From positions 2,046,001 to 2,110,000 of the forward strand of contig OZ244890.1 in the NCBI GenBank assembly GCA_965221455.1: 64,000 nt of DNA, written 5' to 3'. The notes under the pieces were generated by a model. The model was not told the DNA's origin, did no database searches, and saw only the letters and a list, made by a program, of their open reading frames with translations. The stretch is from SMWN01 sp965221455. GTDB taxonomy: Bacteria > Pseudomonadota > Gammaproteobacteria > Eutrophobiales > Eutrophobiaceae. A program made the translations under genes and the position numbers. Positions within the stretch are counted from its first letter, which is position 1. The number at the start of each line of letters is the position of its first letter. Of the stretch, positions 45,831 to 53,629 are shown one piece after another.

Positions 45831-47139
45831 ATTACTGAAAATCGTCATTCCCGCGAAAGCGGGGATCCAGAAAAACGGAGGCTTAATCCCCACCCTGCGC
45901 TTTCCTGAGTTTGAGAATGCCCCTAACTGGAATTTGTCACAGTTGGGGAGGATTAGTGATCGAATTACTAAGAAGGTTGGTGATAGGAAATTAACAACGG
46001 TTAGCATAACAGCGGGGCAGGGTTTCGTCTCTCAAGCTGAAAAATTTAGCAGGGATATATCTGGTAAGCAATACAAAAATTATATTGTTTTAAGAGTTGG
46101 CGAATTTTCTTATAACAAAGGTAATTCCAAAACTTTTCCTCAGGGTGCAGTTTACAGGCTAAAAGAATTTGAAGAAGTTGCTGCCCCGAATGCGTTTATC
46201 AGTTTTCGGTTCAAAGCAAGCTACGTACCGGATTTTTATAAAGGTTACTTTGATAATAATTATCATGGAAGACAGCTTCTAAAATTCATCACGAGCGGTG
46301 CTCGTAGTGATGGTTTATTGAATATTAGCCCAGATGATTTTTTCAGCATCATGCTGCCAACGCCTGTTAACAAAGAAGAACAACAAAAAATCGCCGATTG
46401 CCTGTCTTCTCTGGATGAACTCATTGCCGCCCACACCCAAAAACACAAAACGCTCCAATCTCATAAAAAAGGTTTGATGCAAAATCTTTTCCCTGCCGAA
46501 GATGAAAGCATTCCTGCACTGCGCTTTCCTGAGTTTGAGAATGCGGGGGAGTGGGAGGAATCGGTACTAGAAAATATAGCTAGGTATCGAAGGGGAAGTT
46601 TCCCCCAGCCTTATGGCCTGCCAGAGTGGTACGATGATGAAAATGGAATGCCATTTATTCAGGTATTTGATGTGAGTGATGACATGAGACTCAAACCTGA
46701 CACAAAACGAAAAATCAGTAAATTAGCTGCTAAACAAAGCGTGTTTATAGAACAAGGTACAGTAATCATTACTATTCAAGGCTCAATTGGACGAGTAGCC
46801 ATCACACATTACGATGCTTATATTGATAGAACCTTGCTTCTATTTCAGGAATTCCTAAAGCCAATTGAAAAAATATTTTTTGCGTATGCTATTCAGATAT
46901 TGTTTGAATTGGAAAGGCTAAAAGCACCCGGTGGGATTATTAAAACGATTACGAAGGAAGCACTGAGTAGCTTCATCGTAAAGTTGCCTTCTACATCAGA
47001 ACAACAAAAAATCGCCGACTGCCTATCCTCCGTTGACGACTTAATCACCGCCCAAGCACAAAAAATCGAAGCCCTAAAAACCCACAAAAAGGGACTGATG
47101 CAGCAACTCTTTCCCGATATGAATGAGGTAAGTACATGA
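45823..47139 (+). CDS. hsdS: Type I restriction enzyme specificity subunit
   Basis: Recognises the DNA target for the R-M complex; 438 residues from the ATG at 45823, overlapping hsdR by 8 bases. There are two target recognition domains. Each opens with LRFPEFENA (residues about 25 and 233) and each ends in a helical spacer with QQKIADCLSS and HKKGLMQ.LFP. The first roughly 20 codons include VIPAKAGIQ, the translation of a dispersed repeat at 45843-45870, so the native N-terminus has been rewritten. An upstream ATG at 45799 lies inside hsdR and is unlikely. The stop overlaps the prrC ATG by 4 bases. Confidence 0.92.
   Translation: MSKLLKIVIPAKAGIQKNGGLIPTLRFPEFENAPNWNLSQLGRISDRITKKVGDRKLTTVSITAGQGFVSQAEKFSRDISGKQYKNYIVLRVGEFSYNKGNSKTFPQGAVYRLKEFEEVAAPNAFISFRFKASYVPDFYKGYFDNNYHGRQLLKFITSGARSDGLLNISPDDFFSIMLPTPVNKEEQQKIADCLSSLDELIAAHTQKHKTLQSHKKGLMQNLFPAEDESIPALRFPEFENAGEWEESVLENIARYRRGSFPQPYGLPEWYDDENGMPFIQVFDVSDDMRLKPDTKRKISKLAAKQSVFIEQGTVIITIQGSIGRVAITHYDAYIDRTLLLFQEFLKPIEKIFFAYAIQILFELERLKAPGGIIKTITKEALSSFIVKLPSTSEQQKIADCLSSVDDLITAQAQKIEALKTHKKGLMQQLFPDMNEVST
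45843..45870 (+). repeat. Dispersed GC-rich inverted repeat inside hsdS
   Basis: CGTCATTCCCGC, GAAA loop, GCGGGGATCCAG. This is the common short bacterial repeat whose translation reads VIPAKAGIQ. It supplies codons near the start of hsdS and keeps the frame open. Confidence 0.75.
46378..46497 (+). repeat. HsdS conserved spacer, copy 1 of 3
   Basis: Codes EQQKIADCLSSLDELIAA and HKKGLMQNLFP. Close copies follow at 46999-47118 (end of hsdS) and 48583-48697 (hsdS remnant). They offer homology for exchange of recognition domains. Confidence 0.75.
46999..47118 (+). repeat. HsdS conserved spacer, copy 2 of 3
   Basis: Codes EQQKIADCLSSVDDLITAQ and THKKGLMQQLFP at the end of hsdS. It shares the AQAQKIE segment with the downstream remnant copy. 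Confidence 0.75.
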
Positions 47140-48278
47140 GCGATATTACACAGCTAGATAATCTGAATGCATTGGTTTCCCATATGCGCAATAAGTTGAG
47201 TGAAAAGAAATATCTGCTGCTGTTTGCCTATAACGGCACAGGTAAAACGCGGCTGTCTATGGCGTTCAAGGAAGCAGGGGAAACTGACGACAGTGCAGAC
47301 ACCTTGTATTTCAATGCCTTTACCGAGGACTTATTCAATTGGGACAACGACCTGGATAATGATACGCAACGCGTTTTGAAAATCAACAAGGATTCACGCT
47401 TCTTTGAAGGACTGCAAGAACTTGAAATGGAAAACCGTATACGGCCGTTACTTCAGCGCTATGCCGATTTTGATTTCGTCATTGATTACAACAAGTGGAT
47501 AATCAATTTTAATCGAGAAGATAAAAGCGTTAGCCCATCAAGAAGCATTGAGTATATAAAAATTTCACGCGGGGAAGAAAATATCTTTGTGTGGTGTTTT
47601 TTCCTGACCATTGCCCAGTTGGCGATTGATGCCACGGAAGAGAACGAGCCTTATAGCTGGGTTAAATATCTGTATATTGATGATCCTATCTCATCGCTGG
47701 ATGATAATAACGCTATCGCCGTGGCCAGTCATTTGTCGCAGCTCTTGAAAAATAAAGGCAAGATAAAAGCCGTTATTTCATCGCATCACACACTGTTTTT
47801 TAATGTAATGTGGAATGAATTGCGTAAAACGGAGAAACTCCAGCCATACTTTTTAAGTGTAGATGCCGAAACCAACGGCTACACCTTACGTTACACTGGA
47901 GATACACCGTTTTTCCATCACATTGCCCTGTTAAAGCAACTGCGTGAGGCAGCAGATTCTGACAATCTCTATACCTATCACTTTAATATCCTGCGTAACA
48001 TTTTGGAAAAGACCGCCACTTTCCATGGCTTCAAGCATTTTTCCGCTTGTATAAAGAAAAGCGCTGACGGCCTAGACGGCATTACACATACCCGTATGAT
48101 TAACGTGCTGAGTCACGGTAATTACTCATTGTTTGAGCCAACTGAGATGTTACCCGAAAACAAACAGTATTTTAAAACCATATTGTCAGGGTTTATGCTG
48201 GATTACCGCTTTGATCCTGAGCTATTTCCGCCACAAGCAGAACAGACAAACGCCAACATGGAAGAGGCCGCCCAATAA
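47136..48278 (+). CDS. prrC: PrrC-type anticodon nuclease
   Basis: In E. coli, PrrC cleaves tRNA-Lys in the anticodon when phage T4 inhibits the associated type I enzyme. This 380-residue protein matches it along its length. Walker A is AYNGTGKTRLS (31-41), then YFNAFTEDLFNWDNDLD (58-74), the ABC signature SRGEE (144-148), Walker B LYIDDPISSLDD (179-190) and ISSHH (214-218). The C-terminal nuclease has Arg287 and Glu291 in ILRNILEKTA and His327 in NVLSHGNYS, matching the Arg-Glu-His triad of PrrC. The ATG overlaps the hsdS stop, and its TAA overlaps the start of a truncated hsdM. The tRNA target is inferred, not shown. Confidence 0.9.
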   Translation: MSDITQLDNLNALVSHMRNKLSEKKYLLLFAYNGTGKTRLSMAFKEAGETDDSADTLYFNAFTEDLFNWDNDLDNDTQRVLKINKDSRFFEGLQELEMENRIRPLLQRYADFDFVIDYNKWIINFNREDKSVSPSRSIEYIKISRGEENIFVWCFFLTIAQLAIDATEENEPYSWVKYLYIDDPISSLDDNNAIAVASHLSQLLKNKGKIKAVISSHHTLFFNVMWNELRKTEKLQPYFLSVDAETNGYTLRYTGDTPFFHHIALLKQLREAADSDNLYTYHFNILRNILEKTATFHGFKHFSACIKKSADGLDGITHTRMINVLSHGNYSLFEPTEMLPENKQYFKTILSGFMLDYRFDPELFPPQAEQTNANMEEAAQ

Positions 48279-48508
48279 TGACCGAACAAGAACTCAACCA
48301 ACTGGGTAAAACCCTCTGGGACATCGCCGACCAATTGCGAGGCGCGATGAATGCCGATGATTTTCGGGATTACATGTTGTCCTTCCTGTTCTTGCGCCAT
48401 TTGTCTGATAATTACGAAGCCGCTGCAAAAAAGGAACTTGGCTCGGATTATCCAGCGCTTGAAGAAGGTGATAAACGCACCCCGTTAAGTTTGTGGTACG
48501 AAAACAAT
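48278..48508 (+). pseudogene. hsdM: Truncated hsdM (first 77 codons)
   Basis: TAATG overlap with prrC opens a frame almost identical to the first 77 codons of the intact hsdM at 50210, with about a dozen base differences in 231. After GTACGAAAACAAT it changes abruptly to hsdS-type sequence and the frame ends at 48535. Only the N-terminal helical domain could be made; the SAM-binding and NPPF motifs are gone. The coupled start suggests this was once the working hsdM following prrC. Confidence 0.85.
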
Positions 48509-48711
48509 ATTGCGGCGGTGCTATCCCATCCGTGAACAAATCTACTTTGGAGGTAATTGAGGCAGTTATTCCAAATCCCCAAGAACAACAAAAAATCGCC
48601 GATTGCCTGTCTTCTCTGGATGAACTCATCGCCGCCCAAGCACAAAAAATCGAAAACCTGAAAACCCACAAAAAAGGCCTGATGCAAAACCTTTTTCCAA
48701 TTAGTGAATAA
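48509..48711 (+). pseudogene. hsdS: Truncated hsdS (C-terminal end)
   Basis: In a different frame from the hsdM fragment, the sequence reads CGGAIPSVNKSTLEVIEAVI, then EQQKIADCLSSLDELIAAQ and HKKGLMQNLFPISE, ending at 48711. This is the last part of a second recognition domain plus its conserved spacer. The start of the gene is missing. It is fused at 48508/48509 to the truncated hsdM, as expected from a deletion that removed most of an hsdM-hsdS pair. Confidence 0.85.
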
Positions 48712-48726
48712 CTCAATAACTTTGTG

Positions 48727-48750
48727 TATAATGTGTTACCAATTTGGTAA
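48727..48750 (+). promoter_or_regulatory. Promoter -10 and palindromic operator of the toxin-antitoxin operon
   Basis: TATAAT at 48727-48732 is followed at once by TTACCAA, T, TTGGTAA (48736-48750), a perfect 7-base inverted repeat just before the toxin start at 48762. The position fits autoregulation by the HTH antitoxin binding over the transcription start. The -35 is weak. Confidence 0.65.
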
Positions 48751-48761
48751 TGCTTTTTGTT

Positions 48762-49082
48762 ATGAAAATATTGTTTAACACTCAAAAGCTCGCAAAGCTT
48801 TGCAATGAGAGTGAAGCGGCAAACAAAAAGTTAGGGGCAAAAAATGCAAAATTTTTACAAACAAGATTATCGCAACTTGAGGATGTTGATCAATTAGGTG
48901 ATTTTAAATTTGACAGTCCGCACCCATTAAAAGGCGATAAAAAGACAGAGTTTGCAATAACAATTTATCGCGGTTATAGGCTAACTTTTAAAGCCATAAA
49001 ACCTGAATATTCAGGGAGTGATTTTGATTGGGGCAGCGTTACAGAAATTAATATTGTTTATATTGGAGATTATCATGAGTGA
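48762..49082 (+). CDS. higB: HigB/RelE-ParE-family toxin
   Basis: 106 residues from the ATG at 48762 (MKILFNTQKLAKLCNE). The segments AKFLQTRLSQLEDVDQLGDF, PLKGDKKTEFAITIYRGYRL and EINIVYIGDYH fit the RelE/ParE fold of HigB-type toxins, which cleave mRNA at the ribosome. An open frame from 48744 would add six residues that overlap the operator. The stop overlaps the antitoxin ATG by 8 bases, the usual toxin-first HigBA layout. Confidence 0.82.
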   Translation: MKILFNTQKLAKLCNESEAANKKLGAKNAKFLQTRLSQLEDVDQLGDFKFDSPHPLKGDKKTEFAITIYRGYRLTFKAIKPEYSGSDFDWGSVTEINIVYIGDYHE

Positions 49083-50181
49083 GACAATGAATAAATCACA
49101 TCGTTTTCAGCCCGATTGGCGACACACTATCACGCCTGGAGATAGTATTGTTGAGCGGATGAACGATATGGCGCTAACAAAAGTCGATTTTGCTACCAAT
49201 ATGGGTTATTCCCCTAAACATATTCATCAGCTTATTAAAGCAGAGGCAAGAATCACTGAAGACACCGCATTAAAGTTAGAAAAGGTTTTGGATATTCCTG
49301 CCGGTTTTTGGCTGAATGCAGAAAAAAATTATCGCCAGGCACAAGCAAAAGAGGCAGAAAAACAAAACCTGGCCAGTAATGCTGGCTGGCTAAAGCGACT
49401 GCCCTTGAAAAGCATGATTAAACTTGGTTGGGTTGAGAAATTTACCGACAAAGGCCTGCAAGTACAAGCCTGTCTTAAATTTTATGGGGTTGCCTCTATT
49501 AACGCCTGGGAAAAGGCACAAAGTAGGAACTATCAAGCAGTTTTTAAATCATCCGATGCATTTAGTAAAGATGACATAGCCATACAAACATGGTTGCGAC
49601 AAGGCGAGAGAGAAGCGCAAGAGATTGATTGTGATGTTTTTGATAAACAGCAATTAACCCATAGTCTGGAGGAGTTAAGGGCATTAACTTTGTTGGCAGA
49701 CCCTGATGATTTTTTACCAAAATTAACCGATATTTGTGCCAAATGCGGCGTTGCTGTTGTGGTTACACCAACACCAGATCAATGCCCAATGGGTGGGGCA
49801 ACTAAATGGTTGTCAACAAACAAAGCTTTGTTATTATTAAGCGTACGATACAGGACTAACGACCATTTGTGGTTTGCTTTTTTTCATGAAATTGCACACA
49901 TCTTAAAACACAAAAAACAACTTTTTTTAGAAGGCAAGAATGATTTTGTGAACAATCAAGTCTTAGAAGATGAGGCTGATCGTTTTGCGGTCGATATTTT
50001 AATACCTAAAAAACATAATTTATCCCCTCTTGGAACAAAACAACAAGTAATTGATTTTGCCAAACAAATCAACATCGCGCCTGGTATTGTTGTGGGCAGT
50101 ATGCAACATCAAGAAATTATTCATTGGAGTCGCTTGAATGACTTAAAAGTTAAATACACTTGGAAATTAAGTAACCAATAA
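49075..50181 (+). CDS. higA: HigA-type antitoxin fused to ImmA/IrrE-like metallopeptidase
   Basis: 368 residues from the ATG at 49075, which overlaps the toxin stop. Residues about 20-90 are an XRE/HigA helix-turn-helix (KVDFATNMGYSPKHIHQLIK, ALKLEKVLDIPAGFWLN). The C-terminal part (about 225-340) is an M78 peptidase-like domain with the zinc motif HEIAHILKH and LEDEADRFAVDILIP. Antitoxins of this length pair DNA binding with a protease that may control their own stability. The operator at 48736 is the likely target. It sits between the hsd scar and the intact hsdM. Confidence 0.85.
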   Translation: MSETMNKSHRFQPDWRHTITPGDSIVERMNDMALTKVDFATNMGYSPKHIHQLIKAEARITEDTALKLEKVLDIPAGFWLNAEKNYRQAQAKEAEKQNLASNAGWLKRLPLKSMIKLGWVEKFTDKGLQVQACLKFYGVASINAWEKAQSRNYQAVFKSSDAFSKDDIAIQTWLRQGEREAQEIDCDVFDKQQLTHSLEELRALTLLADPDDFLPKLTDICAKCGVAVVVTPTPDQCPMGGATKWLSTNKALLLLSVRYRTNDHLWFAFFHEIAHILKHKKQLFLEGKNDFVNNQVLEDEADRFAVDILIPKKHNLSPLGTKQQVIDFAKQINIAPGIVVGSMQHQEIIHWSRLNDLKVKYTWKLSNQ

Positions 50182-50209
50182 AATCCAAACACCAAGTAAA
50201 CCAATCATT

Positions 50210-50440
50210 ATGACCAACCAACAACTCAACCAACTGGGTAAAACCCTCTGGGGCATCGCCGATCAATTGCGCGGCGCGATGAATGCCGATGATTTTCGGG
50301 ATTACATGTTGTCCTTCCTGTTCTTGCGCTATTTGTCTGATAATTACGAAGCCGCTGCAAAAAAAGAACTTGGCTCGGATTATCCAGCGCTTGAAGAAGG
50401 TGATAACCGCAGCCCCTTAAGTTTGTGGTACGAAAACAAT
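50210..50440 (+). repeat. Direct repeat of hsdM 5' end, copy 2
   Basis: 231 bases nearly identical to 48278-48508. The pair encloses the hsdS remnant and the toxin-antitoxin genes, about 1.9 kb apart start to start. Recombination between the copies would delete both and rejoin prrC to intact hsdM. Confidence 0.85.
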
Positions 50441-51817
50441 GAAAAAGACGTTCCCGCCTTTGAAGAACAAATGCGCCGCAAGCTGTATTATGTGATCAAG
50501 CCACCGTACCTGTGGAGCAGCATTGCAGAGCTTGCCACAACGCAAAGTAATGAACTTTTGGAAACCTTGCAAGGTGGCTTTACGTACATTGAAGATGAAT
50601 CCTTTGCAGACAGATTTCAGGGTTTGTTCTCCGAGATTAATCTGGACTCGGAAAAACTGGGCAAGAATTACAGTTCAAGAAATGCCAAGCTTTGCAACAT
50701 CATTACCAGGATTGCCGAAGGCATTGCAGAGTTTTCCACTGGCAGTGATGTGCTGGGTGATGCTTATGAGTATTTGATCGAACAGTTTGCCGCAGGCTCT
50801 GGTAAAAAGGCGGGTGAGTTTTATACACCTCAGCAAATTTCAACAATATTGTCCGGAATTGTAACGCTGGACAGCCAGGAACCCGGGACCGGTAAAAAGA
50901 AAAAGCTCAACAAGGTACTGGATTTTGCCTGTGGGTCGGGATCATTGTTACTGAATGTGCGTAATCAGCTTGGGGTTCGCGGCATAGGCAAGATATACGG
51001 TCAGGAAAAGAATATCACTACCTACAACCTTGCACGAATGAATATGCTTTTGCATGGGGTCAAGGATTCTGAATTTGAGATTTATCACGGCGATTCATTG
51101 CTGAATGACTGGGCTTTGCTCAATGAGATGAACCCCGCTAAAAAACTGGAATGTGATGCGGTGGTGGCTAATCCACCTTTTAGTTATCGGTGGGAGCCTA
51201 ATGAGGTACTGGGTGAAGACTTCCGTTTCAAGAGCTATGGTCTTGCGCCCAAGTCCGCCGCTGACTTTGCTTTTCTTCTGCATGGGTTTCATTTTCTGGG
51301 CGATGAGGGAACGATGGCGATTATTTTACCGCATGGTGTTTTGTTCCGTGGTGGTGCCGAGGCACGTATTCGTACCAAACTGCTGCAAGACAATCATATT
51401 GATACGGTGATCGGCCTGCCTGCCAATCTGTTTTTCTCGACCGGTATACCTGTGTGTATTCTTGTATTGAAGAAATGCAAGAAGCCCGATGATGTGCTGT
51501 TTGTCAATGCCAGTGAGTGCTTTGAAAAAGGTAAACGACAGAATCGTCTTCTGCCAGAGCATATCGAAAAGATTATTGATACTTACCAATTCCGCAAGGA
51601 GGAAGCGCGATATTCACGCCGTGTATCAATGCAGGAAATCAGGAAGAATGATGATAACCTGAATATTTCCAGGTATGTCAGCACCGCCAGGTCGGAAGAG
51701 CCGATTGATTTGCAGACAGTCAATGCTGAGTTATCAGGTTTAGAAAAAACTATTGAGGATACGACAAAAAAACATAATCAATTTCTCAAGGAATTGGGTT
51801 TGCCAGAATTGCCTTGA
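50210..51817 (+). CDS. hsdM: Type I DNA methyltransferase M subunit
   Basis: N6-adenine methyltransferase of the type I system; 535 residues, full length. It has an N-terminal helical domain (TLWGIADQLRGAMNADDFRDY), then GEFYTPQQIS, the SAM-binding LDFACGSGSLLLNVRNQLG and catalytic NPPFSYRW. A C-terminal helical segment contacts HsdS. The ATG lies 28 bases after the antitoxin gene with no clear ribosome site, so its expression now depends on the toxin-antitoxin transcript or a local promoter. It converges with dusA, 167 bases apart; nothing was recognised in that gap. Confidence 0.95.
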   Translation: MTNQQLNQLGKTLWGIADQLRGAMNADDFRDYMLSFLFLRYLSDNYEAAAKKELGSDYPALEEGDNRSPLSLWYENNEKDVPAFEEQMRRKLYYVIKPPYLWSSIAELATTQSNELLETLQGGFTYIEDESFADRFQGLFSEINLDSEKLGKNYSSRNAKLCNIITRIAEGIAEFSTGSDVLGDAYEYLIEQFAAGSGKKAGEFYTPQQISTILSGIVTLDSQEPGTGKKKKLNKVLDFACGSGSLLLNVRNQLGVRGIGKIYGQEKNITTYNLARMNMLLHGVKDSEFEIYHGDSLLNDWALLNEMNPAKKLECDAVVANPPFSYRWEPNEVLGEDFRFKSYGLAPKSAADFAFLLHGFHFLGDEGTMAIILPHGVLFRGGAEARIRTKLLQDNHIDTVIGLPANLFFSTGIPVCILVLKKCKKPDDVLFVNASECFEKGKRQNRLLPEHIEKIIDTYQFRKEEARYSRRVSMQEIRKNDDNLNISRYVSTARSEEPIDLQTVNAELSGLEKTIEDTTKKHNQFLKELGLPELP

Positions 51818-51984
51818 AGATAGATATGGACAATCAGAAGCTGAATCAGGGGGCAACTCATGGTTTGCCGATGGTGCGATGTGCCTTGCCTGGATATCTC
51901 TATCACCACTTTCTTTCCTGGCTTGATGTAAGGGGAATGAATCCTGTTGATGCTATCGTTCGTTATGTATTTATAATGAAAAAA

Positions 51985-52956
51985 TCAAGGTGTCATCTCC
52001 ATAGCACGTCTGATCACTTCAACCCCGGCACCTTCCTTACAGGCATTTTCACTGATGTACCGACGATACGCCCGTGCTCCGGGTTTGCCTGTAAACAGGC
52101 CAAGGATATGTCGGGACATATGACCAAGGTAAATACCTTGATTCAGGTTCTGCTGAACGTATGCCATAAATCTTTCCAAAATTTCGTGACGGGTAGGACA
52201 CGGTGTGTCTTTACTGAATACAGCTTGTTCAAGTTCAGCCAGTAAATAGGGGTTTTGATAGGCCGCACGACCAATCATGACACCGTCGACATGTTCGTAT
52301 TGTTTTATAATGTCATCTTTTGCGGTGAAGCCTCCATTGATAATAAAATCAAGATCGGGAAAATCCTGTTTCAGTCGGTACACCATTGCATACTGTAAAG
52401 GTGGTATTTCGCGATTCTCTTTTGGACTCAGGCCACTCAACCAGGCTTTACGTGCATGGATGATGAAAGTGTTGCAGCCGGATGTTTTTACGGTTTGGAT
52501 AAAATATACCAGGTCTTCATAACTGTCTTTGTCGTCGATGCCAATGCGTGTTTTTACGGTGACGGGAATGTCAACGCGATGGGACATTTTGGCGATGCAT
52601 TCTGCAACTAATTCCGGCTCTGCCATCAGGCAAGCACCGAAGCGTCCCGATTGTACTCGATCACTGGGACAACCGACGTTCAGATTTACTTCGTTATAGC
52701 CCTTGTCTTCGGCTATGACAGCGCAGGTGGCGAGATCTTCAGGGTCGCTGCCGCCCAATTGAATCGCTAATGGGTGTTCGTCCGCATGATATTCAAGAAA
52801 ACGTTGTCGGTCTCCATAAATGATGGCGCCTGTGGTAATCATCTCGGTGTAAAGCAGTGCATGTGGTGAGATGATGCGTACGCAGTAGCGGAAATGCCGA
52901 TCAGTACGATCCATCATCGGTGCAACGGCTAATTTTCGGTTTAATTGTAATGACAT
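51985..52956 (-). CDS. dusA: tRNA-dihydrouridine(20/20a) synthase DusA
   Basis: FMN-dependent enzyme that reduces U20/U20a in the tRNA D-loop; 323 residues. Signatures are LAVAPMMDRTDRHFRY, the catalytic Cys in NLNVGCPSDRVQSG, the RKAWLSGLSPKENR block of DusA, and MIGRAAYQNPYLL. It is the last gene of the leftward cluster map-glnD-mutH-dusA, 5 bases after mutH. Confidence 0.95.
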   Translation of the reverse strand: MSLQLNRKLAVAPMMDRTDRHFRYCVRIISPHALLYTEMITTGAIIYGDRQRFLEYHADEHPLAIQLGGSDPEDLATCAVIAEDKGYNEVNLNVGCPSDRVQSGRFGACLMAEPELVAECIAKMSHRVDIPVTVKTRIGIDDKDSYEDLVYFIQTVKTSGCNTFIIHARKAWLSGLSPKENREIPPLQYAMVYRLKQDFPDLDFIINGGFTAKDDIIKQYEHVDGVMIGRAAYQNPYLLAELEQAVFSKDTPCPTRHEILERFMAYVQQNLNQGIYLGHMSRHILGLFTGKPGARAYRRYISENACKEGAGVEVIRRAMEMTP

Positions 52957-52961
52957 ATTTT

Positions 52962-53624
52962 TCAGATGGATTGATTCAGGATTTGTCTGGTCAGGCTCTG
53001 TCTTAAATAGAAGCCGCGGGGCAGGGTGAGGATTCTGTCGCCTTCATTATTAAAGCCTTTGCGCAGCGCTTTTGTATTCATGGCTTTAGGTCTGACTTGT
53101 AAGTATTGTCCTTGATGTGCGGTGATTTGTTCGAGCTCACCCATAGCGATCATGTCCATGAGTTCTTTCCAATCGCTCTTTAGTGTGGTTTTCTGTTCTT
53201 CATTCGGACTCCAGAGGATAGCGGTTCCTATTCTTCTTGCAGCAAGAGGTATATCAGGATTTGCCTCGACAGGTAACCACAATACGCGAGAAAGTTTAAG
53301 ATTGACCAATGATGTTTCCCATTGCGATTCGATTTCGGTGAGGTTGATAGCGCAGACGTAGGTGGATTCTTTCGGCATACCGCTTTTATTTAATGGTAAG
53401 GTTTTTAATTCAATGCCGATATGCTGAAAATCAGGTTCAGGGAGTGAACTGGCTGTTGCGCCGAGGCTGAGTTCAAGTAGTTGTCCGACCCAACCTTTGT
53501 GATGGAGTTGATTATCAGGGATTGCCAGATCTTGTTGCTGAGCTAATTGTTGTAGTGTCTTGCCCGAGATTCTGACGGCATTTTCAAGCAATTCATTTTC
53601 TGAAAGAGGTGGGGGAGTGAGCAT
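52962..53624 (-). CDS. mutH: DNA mismatch repair endonuclease MutH
   Basis: Nicks the unmethylated strand at hemimethylated GATC sites during mismatch repair; 220 residues, the usual length. The PD-(D/E)xK active site is PDFQHIGIELKTLPL, with Asp, Glu and Lys in place. KGWVGQLLELSLGA is the N-terminal arm block. Its presence implies Dam methylation, although no dam gene is in the window. MutH is largely confined to gammaproteobacteria, which supports the taxonomic reading. Confidence 0.95.
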   Translation of the reverse strand: MLTPPPLSENELLENAVRISGKTLQQLAQQQDLAIPDNQLHHKGWVGQLLELSLGATASSLPEPDFQHIGIELKTLPLNKSGMPKESTYVCAINLTEIESQWETSLVNLKLSRVLWLPVEANPDIPLAARRIGTAILWSPNEEQKTTLKSDWKELMDMIAMGELEQITAHQGQYLQVRPKAMNTKALRKGFNNEGDRILTLPRGFYLRQSLTRQILNQSI

Positions 53625-53629
53625 GTAAA

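Noticed and set aside
45843..45870. CRISPR or transposon end at the GC-rich palindrome
   Set aside because: It is a single stem-loop of a well-known short dispersed repeat type, with no spacers, array or transposase nearby.
48278..48535. Truncated hsdM read as a functional 85-residue protein
   Set aside because: The last residues come from out-of-frame hsdS sequence and all catalytic motifs are missing, so a remnant is the better call.
51814..52245. Plus-strand ORF of 143 codons overlapping the hsdM stop
   Set aside because: Most of it is antisense to dusA, and the first 55 codons match no family I know.
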